A stretch of 64,000 bases of DNA from JACVRW01 sp963835705 (GCA_963835705.1 CAWIGR010000018.1:38359-102358); one strand, 5' to 3'; positions 41,519 to 51,990 are shown, counted from the stretch's first letter. Program-made: numbers and translations. The notes: generated by a model not told the origin, from the sequence alone.

Positions 41519-42055
41519 CTACTCGCCCTCCCGCCGCAGCGGGGTGTGCTCAGGCGGGTCGGCGAGCAGCATCTCCTTCGTGAAGATCAGGTCGCTGCGG
41601 TGGTAGTCGGCCAGCTCGTAGTCGTTGCCCATCGTGATCGCGTCGAACGGGCAGGCCACTTCGCAGTAGCCGCAGAAGATGCAGCGCGTCATGTTGATCT
41701 CGTAGACGGCGGCGTAGCGCTCGCCCGCCGAGACCTGGTTGTCGGGGGTGTTCTCGGCCGCCACCACGCGGATGCACTCGGCCGGGCATGCGGCGGCGCA
41801 GAGCGAGCAGCCGACGCACTTCTCGAGCCCGGTGTCCTCGAAGCGCTGGAGCTTGTGCCGGCCGCGGAAGCGCGGGTAGACCGGCGTCTTCTCCTCGGGG
41901 TACTGGATCACCTTGTGCCCCTCGGCCACCCGCCCCAACGTGGTCCTGAGCCCGCGCAGGGTCTCGCCGAACACCCGGTAGACGGCGCCGACGCCGCCGG
42001 GCTCGGGGCCCCGCTCGATCGGCCGCGCCGCGTTCTGCCAGTCGGGGGAGGGCAT
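41519..42055 (-). CDS. nuoI: NADH-quinone oxidoreductase subunit I (two [4Fe-4S] clusters)
   Basis: 178 residues; the ATG at 42053-42055 shares one base with the nuoH stop. Two ferredoxin motifs: CVGCSLCAAACPAECI and CIFCGYCEVACPFDAI, giving clusters N6a and N6b. KVIQYPEEKTPVYPRFRGRH is the conserved N-terminal text. It passes electrons from NuoG to NuoB. A longer upstream reading frame exists but overlaps nuoH and is a shadow. Confidence 0.95.
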   Translation of the reverse strand: MPSPDWQNAARPIERGPEPGGVGAVYRVFGETLRGLRTTLGRVAEGHKVIQYPEEKTPVYPRFRGRHKLQRFEDTGLEKCVGCSLCAAACPAECIRVVAAENTPDNQVSAGERYAAVYEINMTRCIFCGYCEVACPFDAITMGNDYELADYHRSDLIFTKEMLLADPPEHTPLRREGE

Positions 42056-43047
42056 TACGTGGCCACCAGCACGACCGCGGTCACCAGCACGTTCAGGGTC
42101 GCCAGGGGCAGCAGGATCTTCCAGCCGAACGACATCAGCTGGTCGTAGCGCAGGCGCGGCAGCGAGGAGCGGATCCAGATGAAGAAGATCGCGCCGAGGA
42201 TGATCTTGAGCAGCATCCAGATCGGGCCGAGCGCCTCGGGGCCGGGGCCGTGCCACCCGCCCAGGAAGCAGGCGGCGGCGATGGCCGAGATCACGAGGAC
42301 CTCCATGTACTCGGCCATGAAGAACGAGCCGAAGCGCATCCCGCCGTACTCGGTGTTGTAGCCGCCGACGATCTCCGCGTCGCCCTCCGGCAGGTCGAAC
42401 GGGGCGCGCGCCGTCTCGGCGAAGCCGGCCACCAAGAAGATGCAGAAGCCGACGAACTGCGGGACCACGTACCACATCCCGTCCTGGGAGGCGACTATGT
42501 CCACGAGCGACAGCGAGCCCGCCGTCATCGCCACGCCGAGCAGCGAGAGGCCGAGCGCGACCTCGTACGAGATCAGCTGGGCGGCGGCTCGCATGGAGCC
42601 GAGGAACGAGTACTTGGAGCCCGAGGCCCAGCCGCCGAGCACCAGCCCGTAGAAAGCGATCGAGCCGAAGGCCAAGAAGTAGAGCAGCCCGATCGAGACG
42701 TCGATGCCGTACAGGCCGAACCCGCCGCCCCAGACGTCGTAGGGGCCGAACGGGATGACCGCCATTGTCGCCACCGCGGTTGCGACGGAGATCACCGGCG
42801 CGATCGCCATCATCCAGGGCACCGCGGTGGCCGGGGTGAAGGCCTCCTTCGAGAGCAGCTTCAGCACGTCGGCGATCGGCTGGAGCAGGCCGTAGGGGCC
42901 GACCCGGTTGGGGCCGATGCGCGACTGGAAGCGGCCCATGAGCTTGCGCTCGCCGAGCAGGATCAGCGGGACGAGCTGCAGGAACACGGCGAAGATCACG
43001 ATCGACTTGGCGATCAGGACAAGCGTGCCCTCGAGCACAGGATCCAT
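42055..43047 (-). CDS. nuoH: NADH-quinone oxidoreductase subunit H
   Basis: 330 residues, eight helices, from the ATG at 43045-43047 next to the nuoG stop. Quinone-cavity text: LGERKLMGRFQSRIGPNRVG, GLLQPIADVLKLLSKEAF, ETARAPFDLPEGDAEIVGGY and EYGGMRFGSFFMAEY. It forms the quinone entry channel and the first proton half-channel. Confidence 0.95.
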   Translation of the reverse strand: MDPVLEGTLVLIAKSIVIFAVFLQLVPLILLGERKLMGRFQSRIGPNRVGPYGLLQPIADVLKLLSKEAFTPATAVPWMMAIAPVISVATAVATMAVIPFGPYDVWGGGFGLYGIDVSIGLLYFLAFGSIAFYGLVLGGWASGSKYSFLGSMRAAAQLISYEVALGLSLLGVAMTAGSLSLVDIVASQDGMWYVVPQFVGFCIFLVAGFAETARAPFDLPEGDAEIVGGYNTEYGGMRFGSFFMAEYMEVLVISAIAAACFLGGWHGPGPEALGPIWMLLKIILGAIFFIWIRSSLPRLRYDQLMSFGWKILLPLATLNVLVTAVVLVAT

Positions 43048-45483
43048 CAGCTCGCCGCCACCGGCTCCCGAGCGGGGGAAAGCTCGAGCGGCCCGTCGGG
43101 AAGCCTCGCGCCGCTGACGAACACGCTGCCGGCCGGCACGGCGGTACGGACGGCGGCTACGGCGGGCGCCTCGACTCCGTTTACCGAGAGTGTGACCTCG
43201 TCGCCGTTTGCGATCCCCGCCTCCCGCGCGTCGTCCACGGAGATCTCGGCCGTCGCCGGCGTGGACAGGAAGCGAAGCGAAGGCGAGTGCTCGACCTCTG
43301 GCCCCGTCCATAGCGTGGGCGCCGCGGCCACGCGCAGGCCGCGCTCCGGGGCGGGCGGCACCGGCAGCGGCTCGCTCGAGAGCTCCTCGGCCGGGAGCGC
43401 GGACGCGGCCTCGCGCTCCTGCCAGCGCACTCCGAGGCCGCCGATCTCGTCGAGCGAGACGCCGGCGTAGAGGGGGACGGCCTCGGCCACGCTCGCCGTG
43501 ACCATCGGCGCGGTGAGGGCGCCGAAGCCCACCTCGAGGTGCTCGCAGAGATCGTGGAGGACCCGCCAGCCCGGGCGCACCTCGCCAGCGTGGCCGAGCG
43601 CCTGGCGCAGGCGTTGGAGCCGCCCGTCCGGATGCGTGACCGTGCCCTCCTTCTCCGGATAGATCTCGGCGGGGAAGACCACGTCGGCGTGCTCGGCGAG
43701 CGCCTCGCTCGGGAACTTGGCGAAGGCCACCACGGCGCTGGCCGCGTCGAGCCGCTCGGCGGGCAGATCGTGCTCCACCAGCAGGAGCGCGCCGGGCTCG
43801 CCCGACGCGGCGATCTCGGCGGCGGTCATGCCCGCGGCAGGAGCGTCCTGGAGTCCCGGGCCGAGCGTGGGCACGCAGCCCACCTCGCGCAGGCCGCGGC
43901 CGTTGGCGCAGGCCGGCACCTCGATGAGACCCGCCTCGGGCCTGTCGCCGACTCCGAGGGCGCCGGCGAGGGCGAGCAGGGCGTCGAGGGCATTGCGGCC
44001 ACGATCGCCGGAGGCGGCCCGCTCGCCCCAGATGACCACCACGTCGCCCGCGTCGCGGAGCACGTCCGCCGCGCTCTGCACCGCGTCCTCCGTGGCGCCC
44101 GCGCTGCCGGCGAGGTACTCGACCGGGCCGGCCGCCCTCGGGCTGCCGAGCGCCGCCAGCAGCGCCACCAGCGCGGCCTCCGACGAGGCGGGCGCGAACC
44201 GGAGGACCGCGCTCGCGTTCCGGTCCAGCGTCGACGGGCGCGCCGAGGCCACGACCAGGCGGGCCCCGTTTCGCCGCACGGCCTTCCGCACGCGCAGGTC
44301 GAGGATCGGCGCCTCGTCCACGAGCTCGGTGTCGAGCACCAGGATCGCCCCGGCGTGGTCGATGTCCGACACCTTCGCGGAGAGATCCGGCCGGGCCAGC
44401 GCCCGCGCGTGCGCGCCCGACAGCCGTCCCGCGCGGCCTGAGTCGATGTGGGGCGAGCCGAGCGCGTCGCGCATCAGGCGCTGCACGAGGAAGCCCTCCT
44501 CGTTCGTCGCGCCGCCGCCGACGATGGCCGCCGTGCGCTCGCCGGAACGCTCCAGGACCCGGCCCGCCTCAGACAGCGCCCGCTCCCAGGACACCTCGCG
44601 CAGGAAGCCGCCGTCGCGCACCAGGGGCGCGGTGATCCGCTCCTTGGCCCGGAACGACTGGTAGCCGAAGCGGCCCTTGTCGCACAGCCAGCCGTCGTCC
44701 ACCTCGACGTTGTCACGCGCCAGCACGCGCACGACCTGGGCGTCGTCGCGCAGGGTCAGCTCCACGTTGCACTGCGACGGGCACATCGTGCAGACCGTGC
44801 CCGAGCCCTCGATGTCCCAGGGCCGGGCGCGGAAGCGGTAGGCGCTGGACGTAAGCGCCCCCACCGGGCACAGCTCGATGATGTTGCCGCTGAAGGGCGC
44901 CACGTAGGGGCGGCCGTCGTGCGTGCCCACGAAGGTGTGGTCGGCGCGGTCGAGGAACACGAGCTGGTGGTCCTCGGCCACCTCCTGCGAGAAGCGCACG
45001 CAGCGGTAGCAGAGGATGCAGCGCTCGCGGTCGATCGCCACGAGCGGCGACAGCTCGAGCGGCTTCTTGAAGTGCCGCTTGGGCTCGATGAAGCGCGAGC
45101 GCCCCGCGCCCCAGCCGAACGAGATGTCCTGCAGCGGGCACTCGCCGCCCTTGTCGCACACCGGGCAGTCGAGCGGGTGGTTCACCAGCAGGAACTCGAC
45201 CACCGCGTTCTGCGCGTGCTTGACGCGGTCCGAGGTCGTGACCACGACCATGCCGTCGCGCACCGGGAGTGGAGCACGACGTCTGCAGCTTTGGGATGCC
45301 CTCGATCTCGACCAGGCACATGCGGCAGGCGCCGACCGGCTGGCCGAGCTTCGGCTCATAGCAGAAGTAGGGGATCTCGACGTCGCCGTACTTCGCGGCG
45401 TCCACCAGCATCGTGCCCTCGGGCGCGCGCACCTGGCGGCCGTCGATCTCGAAGCTGATCCACTTCTGCTCGGGGCGGGCCAT
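43047..45483 (-). CDS. nuoG: NADH-quinone oxidoreductase subunit G (apparent frameshift near 45.26 kb)
   Basis: About 810 residues. N-terminal [2Fe-2S] motif CYEPKLGQPVGACRMC, then HPLDCPVCDKGGECPLQD ([4Fe-4S] with His ligand), CILCYRCVRF and ELCPVGAL, then a large molybdopterin-oxidoreductase-like domain with its own CTMCPSQC Fe-S motif. The frame breaks around 45262-45266 in a CCCGGG tract: SCSTP must join VRDGMVVVTTS. The last part is a mononuclear-cofactor-free relic, as in other NuoG. Starts 4 nt after the nuoF stop. Confidence 0.92.
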
Positions 45484-45487
45484 TGCG

Positions 45488-46807
45488 CTACGCGGCTCCC
45501 GCTTCCTCTACCGCCGCGAGCTCCCCTGCGCCGAACGCCTCGCGGTCGGCGCGGTCCCGCGCCTCCTCCATGTGCCGCTCGAACTCGGGCCGGAACCGCG
45601 TCAGCATCGAGGCGACGGGCATCGCCATGGAGTCGCCCAGCACGCACAGGCAGTTGCCGATGATGTTGCCCTGGACCTGCTCGAGGATGTCGAGGTCCAT
45701 CGGCGTTCCCTCGCCACGGTCGATCCGCTCCAGCGTCTTCACGGTCCAGTTGGTGCCCTCGCGGCAGGGCACGCACTTGCCGCACGACTCGTGGCGGTAG
45801 AACTCGGCCAGGCGCAGCGCGAGCGGCACGAGCGGCTGCGAGTCGTCCACCACGATCATCGACGCGGTGCCGAGCATCGACCCGGCCTCCGCCATCGCCT
45901 CGTACGTGAAGGGCAGGTCGAGGTGCTCCGCCGTGAGCACGGGGGCCGAGGAGCCGCCCGGGAAGAAGCACTTCAGCTCGCGCCCCTCCGGCAGGCCGCC
46001 CGCCAGCCCGTAGATGATGTCGCGCACGGGCACGCCGAGCTCGACCTCGTAGTTGCCCGGCCGCTGCACGTTGCCGGACACCGACACGATCTTCGTGCCG
46101 GCCGAGTTGCCCTCGCCGAACTTGCGAAACCAGCCGGCGCCGTGCTCGATGATCAGCGGCGCGTTGCAGAGGGTCTCGACGTTGTTGATCAGCGTGGGCC
46201 CCTGGTAGAGGCCCTGGTTGGCGGGGAAGGGCGGCTTGAGCCGCGGGTTGCCGCGCTTGCCCTCGAGCGCGTCGAGCAGGCCGGTCTCCTCGCCGCAGAT
46301 GTAGGCGCCCTGGCCGCGGTGGACCACGAGGTCGAACGAGTGCTCCGAGCCGAGGATGCGCTCGCCGAGGTAGCCCGCCTGGCCGGCTTCCCGCACGGCC
46401 TCATCGAGAATGTCTGCCTGCAATGAATACTCGCCGCGGATGAAGATGAAGCCCTTGTTCGCTCCCGCGGCGATCGAGCCGATGATGCAGCCCTCGATCA
46501 GCAGGTGCGGGTTCTTCTGCATCAGCAGGCGATCCTTGAACGCGCCCGGCTCGGACTCGTCGGCGTTGCAGCAGAGGTACTTGTCCATCGAGCCCTTGGG
46601 GATGAACGAGGCCTTCTTGCCCATCGCGAAGCCGGCGCCGCCGCGGCCGCGCAGACCGGACTCCTCCAGCTCGTGCAGCACGTCCGCCGGGTTCATCTGG
46701 AGCAGCGCCTTGCGCATCGGGGCGTAGCCGCCCAGCCGCTCGTAGACCGCGAGCGTGTGGAGGTCGGGCTCGTCGATGTTCGCCAGCAGGATGCGCGTCT
46801 CTTTCAT
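45488..46807 (-). CDS. nuoF: NADH-quinone oxidoreductase subunit F (NADH/FMN binding)
   Basis: 439 residues. Gly-rich NADH/FMN text GLRGRGGAGFAMGKK, CNADESEPGAFKDR and YICGEETGLLDALEGKRG, then [4Fe-4S] motif ESCGKCVPCREGTN and a distal Cys (IIGNCLCVLG). It accepts the hydride from NADH and passes electrons to NuoE and NuoG. Start overlaps the nuoE stop (ATGA). Its presence shows that this complex uses NADH rather than ferredoxin alone. Confidence 0.95.
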   Translation of the reverse strand: MKETRILLANIDEPDLHTLAVYERLGGYAPMRKALLQMNPADVLHELEESGLRGRGGAGFAMGKKASFIPKGSMDKYLCCNADESEPGAFKDRLLMQKNPHLLIEGCIIGSIAAGANKGFIFIRGEYSLQADILDEAVREAGQAGYLGERILGSEHSFDLVVHRGQGAYICGEETGLLDALEGKRGNPRLKPPFPANQGLYQGPTLINNVETLCNAPLIIEHGAGWFRKFGEGNSAGTKIVSVSGNVQRPGNYEVELGVPVRDIIYGLAGGLPEGRELKCFFPGGSSAPVLTAEHLDLPFTYEAMAEAGSMLGTASMIVVDDSQPLVPLALRLAEFYRHESCGKCVPCREGTNWTVKTLERIDRGEGTPMDLDILEQVQGNIIGNCLCVLGDSMAMPVASMLTRFRPEFERHMEEARDRADREAFGAGELAAVEEAGAA

Positions 46808-47392
46808 TCGCGGTCACCCAGCCCGCGGCCCGGGAACGGCGGGCGGCCCTCCCTGAGGGCGGCCACCAGCTCGGGCGCGTCGTCGGGTGAGAGCGGCCCC
46901 ACGTAGCGCCCGTCGATCGACGCCATCGGGGCCATGTCGCAGGCGCCGAGGCATTCGAACTCGCGCACCTCGTACCCCTCCAGGTCCTCCGCCGCGATCG
47001 CGTCGTAGACGGCCTTTGCGTTGCGAAGGTGGCAGGCGACGCTCGTGCAGACGTAGACATAGCCCGGACCGGCCGGGCTGGTGCGGAGCATGTCGTAGAA
47101 AGTCGCGACGCTCGAGAGGTAGGCCGGCGTGACCTGCATCACCGCCGCCACCTGCTGGATCGCCTCTGGGCGAGCACCAGCCGTGGACGCGCTGCGCGGC
47201 GCCGAGGGCGGGCAGGGTGGCGGAGTGGCGGTCGGGGTACTTGGCCATGTGCGCCTCGATCTCCGCGCGCAGCTCCGGGGGCACGTCCACCTGCGCCGGA
47301 TCCGGGATCGTGGCCGGGTCCTCCTCGAGACGCACGGCCTCGTCCCAGCCCGCCGGGAGCGGAACCGCGTGGAGCCCGCCCTCGTCCCTCAC
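46804..47392 (-). CDS. nuoE: NADH-quinone oxidoreductase subunit E (apparent frameshift near 47.17 kb)
   Basis: About 195 residues from a GTG at 47390-47392 that overlaps the nuoD stop (GTGA). [2Fe-2S] ligands are in VCTSVACHL (C-x4-C) and ECLGACDMAP (C-x3-C). The frame breaks near 47165-47168, between AQRVHGWCSP and EAIQQVAAVMQVTPAYLSSV; the two pieces together give the normal NuoE sequence. Partner of NuoF in the NADH module. Confidence 0.88.
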
Positions 47393-48674
47393 CGGTCGAT
47401 GCCTCCGAGGATCGGGTCGAGCATCGCGACGCAGGCGATGAAGTCGGCGATCAGCGAGTCCTTCGCCATCTCCGGCAGGCTCTGCAGGTTCACGAAGCTC
47501 GGGTCGCGCACGTGCACGCGGGCGGGCTTCGCCGAGCCGTCGGCCACGACGAAGCAGCCGAGCTCGCCGCGCGGCGACTCGATCGCCGCGTAGGCCTCGC
47601 CGGGCGGGACGCGGAAGCCCTCCGTCACGAGCTTGAAGTGGTGGATCAGCGCCTCCATCGAGGTGGCCAGCTCGTGCCGCGGCGGCAGCGCCACCTTGCG
47701 GTTGTCGGTGATCCAGGGCCCCTCGGGCAGGCCGTCGAGCGCCTGCTCGACGATCCTCACCGACTCGCGCATCTCCTCGATGCGCACCTTGAAGCGGTCG
47801 TAGTTGTCGCCGTGGATGCCCACCGGCACGTCGAAGTCGAAGTGCTCGTAGGACGAGTAGGGCATCGCCTTGCGCAGGTCCCAGGGGTGGCCCGTGGCGC
47901 GCAGCAGCGGGCCGGTCACGCCGAGCTCGAGCGCGCGCTCCTGCGTGATGATCCCGGTGCCCTTGAGCCGCCGCAGCCAGATCTCGTTGCGGTCGAGCAG
48001 GTTCAGGTACTGGTCGAGCCGCTGCGGCATGACCTTCACGAACTCGCGCACCTTCGGCCTCCCAGCCGGGCGGGATGTCCTCCATCACGCCGCCGACCTG
48101 GAAGTAGCGCGTGTGGATGCGCTGGCCGGAGGACATCTCGAACAGGTCGAGCACCAGGTCGCGCTCGCGGCAGCCCCACCACAGCATCGTGACCGCGCCG
48201 ATGTCGAGCGCCCCGGTGGCGAGCGCGAACAGGTGCGAGGCGATCCGGTTCAGCTCCATGTGGGCGACGCGCAGGTACTGCGCGCGCGGCGGCACCTCGA
48301 TGTCGAGCAGCTTCTCGACGGCCATGCAGAAGGCCATCGCGTTGAAGTAGTAGGCGAGGTAGTCCATCCGCTCGACGAACGTGATCGCCTTCCAGTACTG
48401 CTGGTCCTCGCAGCTCTTCTCGATGCCGGTGTGGACGTAGCCGATGATCGGCTTCACGTCGCGCACCACCTCGCCCTCGAGCGTGGTCAGCAGCCGCAGC
48501 ACGCCGTGGGTGGCCGGGTGGTGCGGGCCGAAGTTGATCGTGAGGAGCTCGTCGTGGCGGTCGCCCGGGCACCATCGCCTCGGTGCCGGAGACGGGCTCC
48601 TCGTCCATCCGCTCCATGGTCACCGAGCGCTCGCGCTCCCGGTAGGGCACGTTGACCGGGTCGAAGTCAGTCAT
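47389..48674 (-). CDS. nuoD: NADH-quinone oxidoreductase subunit D (two apparent frameshifts, near 48.06 and 48.57 kb)
   Basis: About 428 residues. Three readable pieces: MTDFDPVNVPYRERERSVT (N-terminus), then LRLLTTLEGEVVRDVKPIIG, HTGIEKSCEDQQYWKAITF and MELNRIASHLFAL (quinone-site 49-kDa text), then REFVKVMPQRLDQYLNLLD to DPILGGIDR. Breaks lie near 48569-48572 (a CCCGGG tract) and near 48057-48063. It is the quinone-binding subunit. Start overlaps the nuoC end. Confidence 0.88.
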
Positions 48675-49189
48675 ACCAGCGCGGGTACTTGCCCTCGTTG
48701 AAGGTGTAGAGCACGGGCTCGCCGCCCATCGGGAAGTCGCGCCGCTGGGGGAAGCCCTCGTAGTCCTCCGGCATCAGGATGCGGCGCGTGGTCGGGGTGG
48801 CCGTCGAACACCACGCCGAACATGTCGTACACCTCGCGCTCCTGGTAGTCGGCGGTGGGGAACAGGTCGACGACCGTGGGCAGCCGCGGGTCGTCCGCGC
48901 CGAGGCGGGTCTTCACGTTCAGGCGGTCGGTGCGCTCCATCGAGAGCAGCTGGTAGTGCACGCCCAGGCGCGGCTCCTCGGGCAGGTAGTCGCAGCCGTG
49001 CACGCTCATCAGGGCGGTCCAGGGCTCCTCGTCCTCGTCGCGCAGGTAGCCGAGCGCGTCGCGGACGGCGGCCGGGGCCACCTCGAGCGTGGCCTCGCCG
49101 CGGAAGAAGACGGTGTCCGTGACCGCCTGCTCGCCAAGCCTGTCGCGGACGCGCTGGGCGATCAGCTCGAGGCCGGTCGCGTCAGGCAA
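48667..49189 (-). CDS. nuoC: NADH-quinone oxidoreductase subunit C (apparent frameshift near 48.79 kb)
   Basis: About 174 residues. The signature ADYQEREVYDMFGVVFDGHP is complete. The tail RRILMPEDYEGFPQRRDF and then TFNEGKYPRWYD lies in a second frame; the break is near 48790-48798. Its proper stop is TGA at 48667-48669. Length is normal for the 30-kDa subunit. It sits beside NuoD at the quinone end of the hydrophilic arm. Confidence 0.88.
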
Positions 49190-49802
49190 CGCCGGTCCCC
49201 TCTGGCCGCTCCTCGGTCCCGTAGGCGTTGTAGCGCTCGCGCCAGCCCTCGCCGGGGTTGCCCATGATCTTGTCCTGCAGCTTCATGATCCCGTAGATCA
49301 GCGCCTCGGGCCGGGGCGGACAGCCCGGCACGTACACGTCGATCGGCAGGAACTTGTCGGCGCCGGCCACCAGCGCGTAGTTGTTGAACATCCCGGCGCT
49401 CGACGCGCAGGCGCCCATCGAGATCACCCACTTCGGCTCGAGCATCTGGTCGTAGAGGCGGCGGATGATCGGGGCCATCTTGATCGAGACGCGGCCGGAG
49501 AGGATCAGGAGGTCGGCCTGCCGGGGCGTGAAGCGGATCGCCTCGGCGCCGAAGCGGGCGAGGTCGTTGCGGGGCGAGCCGATCACGGTGATCATCTCGA
49601 TCGCGCAGCAGGCGAGGCCGAAGCCGAGCGGGAAGAGGCAGTTCTTGCGAGCCCAGTTCTGAGCGGTCTCGAACTTGGTGAAGAGCAGCCGCTCCTGGGC
49701 GAACTCCTCGAGATCCTTGTCGGTCAGCTCGCCGCGCAGCATCTGCTGGGCCTTCAGCTGGCGCACTCGGAAGTCGTCCACACGTGTGCGCGTCACTTCC
49801 AT
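49182..49802 (-). CDS. nuoB: NADH-quinone oxidoreductase subunit B
   Basis: 206 residues. N2-cluster ligands: FGLACCAIEM (tandem Cys pair), MGACASSAGMFNN and YVPGCPPRPEAL, all intact. The extra N-terminal ~30 residues are usual in actinobacterial versions. It donates electrons to quinone. Start overlaps nuoA's end by 10 nt. Confidence 0.95.
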   Translation of the reverse strand: MEVTRTRVDDFRVRQLKAQQMLRGELTDKDLEEFAQERLLFTKFETAQNWARKNCLFPLGFGLACCAIEMITVIGSPRNDLARFGAEAIRFTPRQADLLILSGRVSIKMAPIIRRLYDQMLEPKWVISMGACASSAGMFNNYALVAGADKFLPIDVYVPGCPPRPEALIYGIMKLQDKIMGNPGEGWRERYNAYGTEERPEGTGVA

Positions 49803-50149
49803 TCAAGCGCTCCTCTTCTCCAGACGAACACGAACGCAACCAGCAGGAGCACGACGAAGATGGTCGTCTCGGCGAGGGCGAACCACCCGAGCGCATCCAG
49901 CTGCAGCGCGACCGGGTAGAGGAACACGACCTCGATGTCGAACAGGATGAACAGCATCGCGATCAGGTAGAAGCTGATCCCGAAGCGAAAGCTCTTCCTG
50001 ACGTCTGAGGGCAGACCGCTCTCGTAGGGCTCGCTCTTCGTCTTGCCCGGCCGCTTTGGTCCGAGCACGCCGTTGGCGAGCGTGAAGGCGGTGCCGATCC
50101 CGATTCCCAGCACCAGGAAGACAAGGGCTGGCAGGTAGCTCTTCAGCAC
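49793..50149 (-). CDS. nuoA: NADH-quinone oxidoreductase subunit A
   Basis: 118 residues from a GTG at 50147-50149. Three helices and the conserved loop KTKSEPYESGLPSD (with the Glu/Cys-like loop near the quinone entry) and FLIAMLFILFDIEVVFLYP (helix 2 with Asp/Glu) are present. It is the first gene of the nuo operon; the promoter should lie between 50150 and 50184, where the minus strand contains GTTATACC as a possible -10. Divergent from the gene at 50185. Confidence 0.93.
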   Translation of the reverse strand: MLKSYLPALVFLVLGIGIGTAFTLANGVLGPKRPGKTKSEPYESGLPSDVRKSFRFGISFYLIAMLFILFDIEVVFLYPVALQLDALGWFALAETTIFVVLLLVAFVFVWRRGALEWK

Positions 50150-50184
50150 TCCAGCCGGGAGGTATAACGCTTTCTTGTGCGGCG

Positions 50185-50692
50185 GTGCTACATAGTGCGG
50201 AAGGACACCCGCTGAGCGGGTTTCACATGGCGTTGGGCATCGCCGTCCTGGTGTCCAACGCGATCGCCGCGGCGTGGGGTGCGGTGGCCTGGCTGCGAAA
50301 GGACGCGCGGGCGTCGATCGCGTTCTGGCCGCTGCTGCGAGTGGCCCAGGCGACGGTCGTCGTGCAGGCCGTGGTCGGCCTCGTCCTGCTGGCCCGCGGG
50401 GCGTCCGCGCCGGACGGCCTGCACGCCGCCTACGGGATCGCGCCGCTCGTGATCTCGCTGGTCAGCGAGGGGATGCGAGCGGGCGTCGCGCAGCGCGAGC
50501 TCGAGGGCGTGGACGACCTCGACGCGCTCGACCGCGGCGAGCAGATCGCGGTGGCGCGGCGGGTGGCGCTGGGGGAGATGGCGGTGATGACGGTCGGCGC
50601 GCTGCTGATCCTCACGCTGGCGCTGCGGGCTTATCAGACGGGGGATGAAATCATCCGCGCGCACTCGGCCGAGCCGAGCGCTTGCGGCCTAA
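50185..50692 (+). CDS. Hypothetical membrane protein divergent from nuoA
   Basis: About 160-170 residues from a GTG at 50185. Four membrane helices: FHMALGIAVLVSNAIAAAWG, RVAQATVVVQAVVGLVLLAR, LHAAYGIAPLVISLVSEG and MAVMTVGALLILTLALRAY; the loop between helices 3 and 4 is acidic. The frame runs to 50766, but that tail overlaps the end of the next minus gene and looks unnatural; one base shift after DEIIR gives a stop near 50692. Divergent placement with the nuo operon suggests a respiratory link, but function is unknown. Confidence 0.6.
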
Positions 50693-51442
50693 GCCAGCCC
50701 CGCGTACCAGAGCCCGAACATCACCCCGAACACGCCGAGTGCCCGGGATCAGCGACGGTGCGGTAGACGGGCTCGACGATCGGCCGCGTCAGCAGCCACG
50801 CGAAGGCGGCGGTGCAGGCGGCCATCGAGACGATCGACATCGGGGCGAACACCGCGAGCGCCAGCGCGGCCTCGAGCTGAGTGGGAAGCGCGGCGATCAG
50901 CAGGAGCACCACCGCGCCGGTGCCGGCCAGGCCGTGAAGCGCGCCGATGCCGACCGCTTGGCCCGGGCTGCGCACCGCCACGTGCCGATGCTCGCTCGCC
51001 CTGCGCGTCGCAGGTGCCGCCGCTTGCTCGTGGCCGCCGACTTGGTGTTCGTGCGCGGACGCGCGGAAGTCTCCGCGCACCCACTTGAAGATCACGCGCA
51101 GGGCGAGGAGGAGGATGACCACGCCGATCGCCTTCTCGGCGGCCGATCTCGAGCGCAGGCCGGCAGCTCGGTCTTGAAGACGATCAGGGGGATGCCGATC
51201 GCGAGCAGCGCGCCCGCGTGGCCGAGGCCCCACCACGCGCCAAGCTTCGTCGCCCGTCGCGTGTCGCCGCCGTCGGCGGCGACGAGCGAGGTGACCGCGA
51301 CGAGGTGGTCGGGGTCGGACGCGTGGCGCAGGCCGAGCACGAAAGCGATGCCGAGCGCGACGAGCAGCGGCGCGCCGTCGATGAGGCCGGTGAGCCACTC
51401 GTCGAGGTGCTCGACGGGCCCGAAGAGGAATTCGAAGTCCAT
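50689..51442 (-). CDS. NiCoT-like nickel/cobalt transporter, multiple apparent frameshifts
   Basis: About 250 residues. ATG at 51440-51442 has a strong GGGAGGAG ribosome site 7-8 nt upstream. The transporter signature is GLRHASDPDHLVAVTSLV (NiCoT RHAxDxDHI-type), followed by LGAWWGLGHAGALLAIG, VVILLLALRVIFKWVRG, a His-rich loop and GALHGLAGTGAVVLLLIAA. The end in the shifted frame is LGVFGVMFGLWYAGLA with a stop at 50689-50691. Breaks lie near 51150-51175 and 50735. Probably imports or exports Ni2+ or Co2+. It lies 2 nt after the Fur-type gene stop. Confidence 0.8.
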
Positions 51443-51444
51443 GA

Positions 51445-51936
51445 TCAACTCCTCCCGGAGGGATCGGCCTCCGCCTCGCTCGCGCAGTTCGCGCAGAGGC
51501 CGAGGATTGGGAAGTGGCTGAAATGCGGCTGCGTAGCCGAAGCGCTTCTGGATCAGCGTACCGGACCGGCTTCATCTCGTCCGGGCTCGACGGCCTTGAC
51601 CGCAGCCGCATGCGCCGCACACGAGGTACTCGCGCTCGCCGGTGCCGGCCGCGGCGTAGAGGCCGGGGCCGTGCCCGAGATGGAAGTGCCGGACGAGGCC
51701 GATCTCCTCGAGCGTCTCGAGGTTGCGGTAGACGGAGGCGAGGTCGGAGCGCGGGCAGCCGGCCGTCCGAGCCCGCCGGCGACCTGCTCGGCGGTGACGG
51801 GCCCGTCGGCGCCGTAGAGCGCCTCGAGCACGAGGCGGCGGGCGGCGGAAACGCGGAGGCCGCTCGCCCGCAGGGCGTCGACGGCCGAGTCGAGATCGGG
51901 CGCATCGAGGCGGGGGCCTGTGCCGGGAGCGGTCAT
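51445..51936 (-). CDS. Fur-family metal-responsive transcription regulator, multiple apparent frameshifts
   Basis: About 160 residues. Joined frames give GLRVSAARRLVLEALYGADG, SDLASVYRNLETLEEIGLVR (Fur recognition helix), HFHLGHGPGLYAAAG, LVCGACG and, near the end, FSHFPILGLCANCASEAEA. The two CxxC pairs (CGAC and CANC) are the structural zinc site of Fur/Zur/Nur proteins. Metal specificity cannot be read, but its place directly before the nickel/cobalt permease favours a Ni- or Zn-sensing role. Breaks near 51600 and 51760. Confidence 0.78.
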
Positions 51937-51990
51937 GACGCCTGCGTGCGTTGAGGACGCTAGAGCGATGCGGCTGCAATTGCAAGTCGA

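Noticed and set aside
43047..50149. Programmed frameshifting in nuo genes
   Set aside because: Breaks are at unrelated places in several genes, without slippery heptamers plus structures, and the same genes are normally unbroken.
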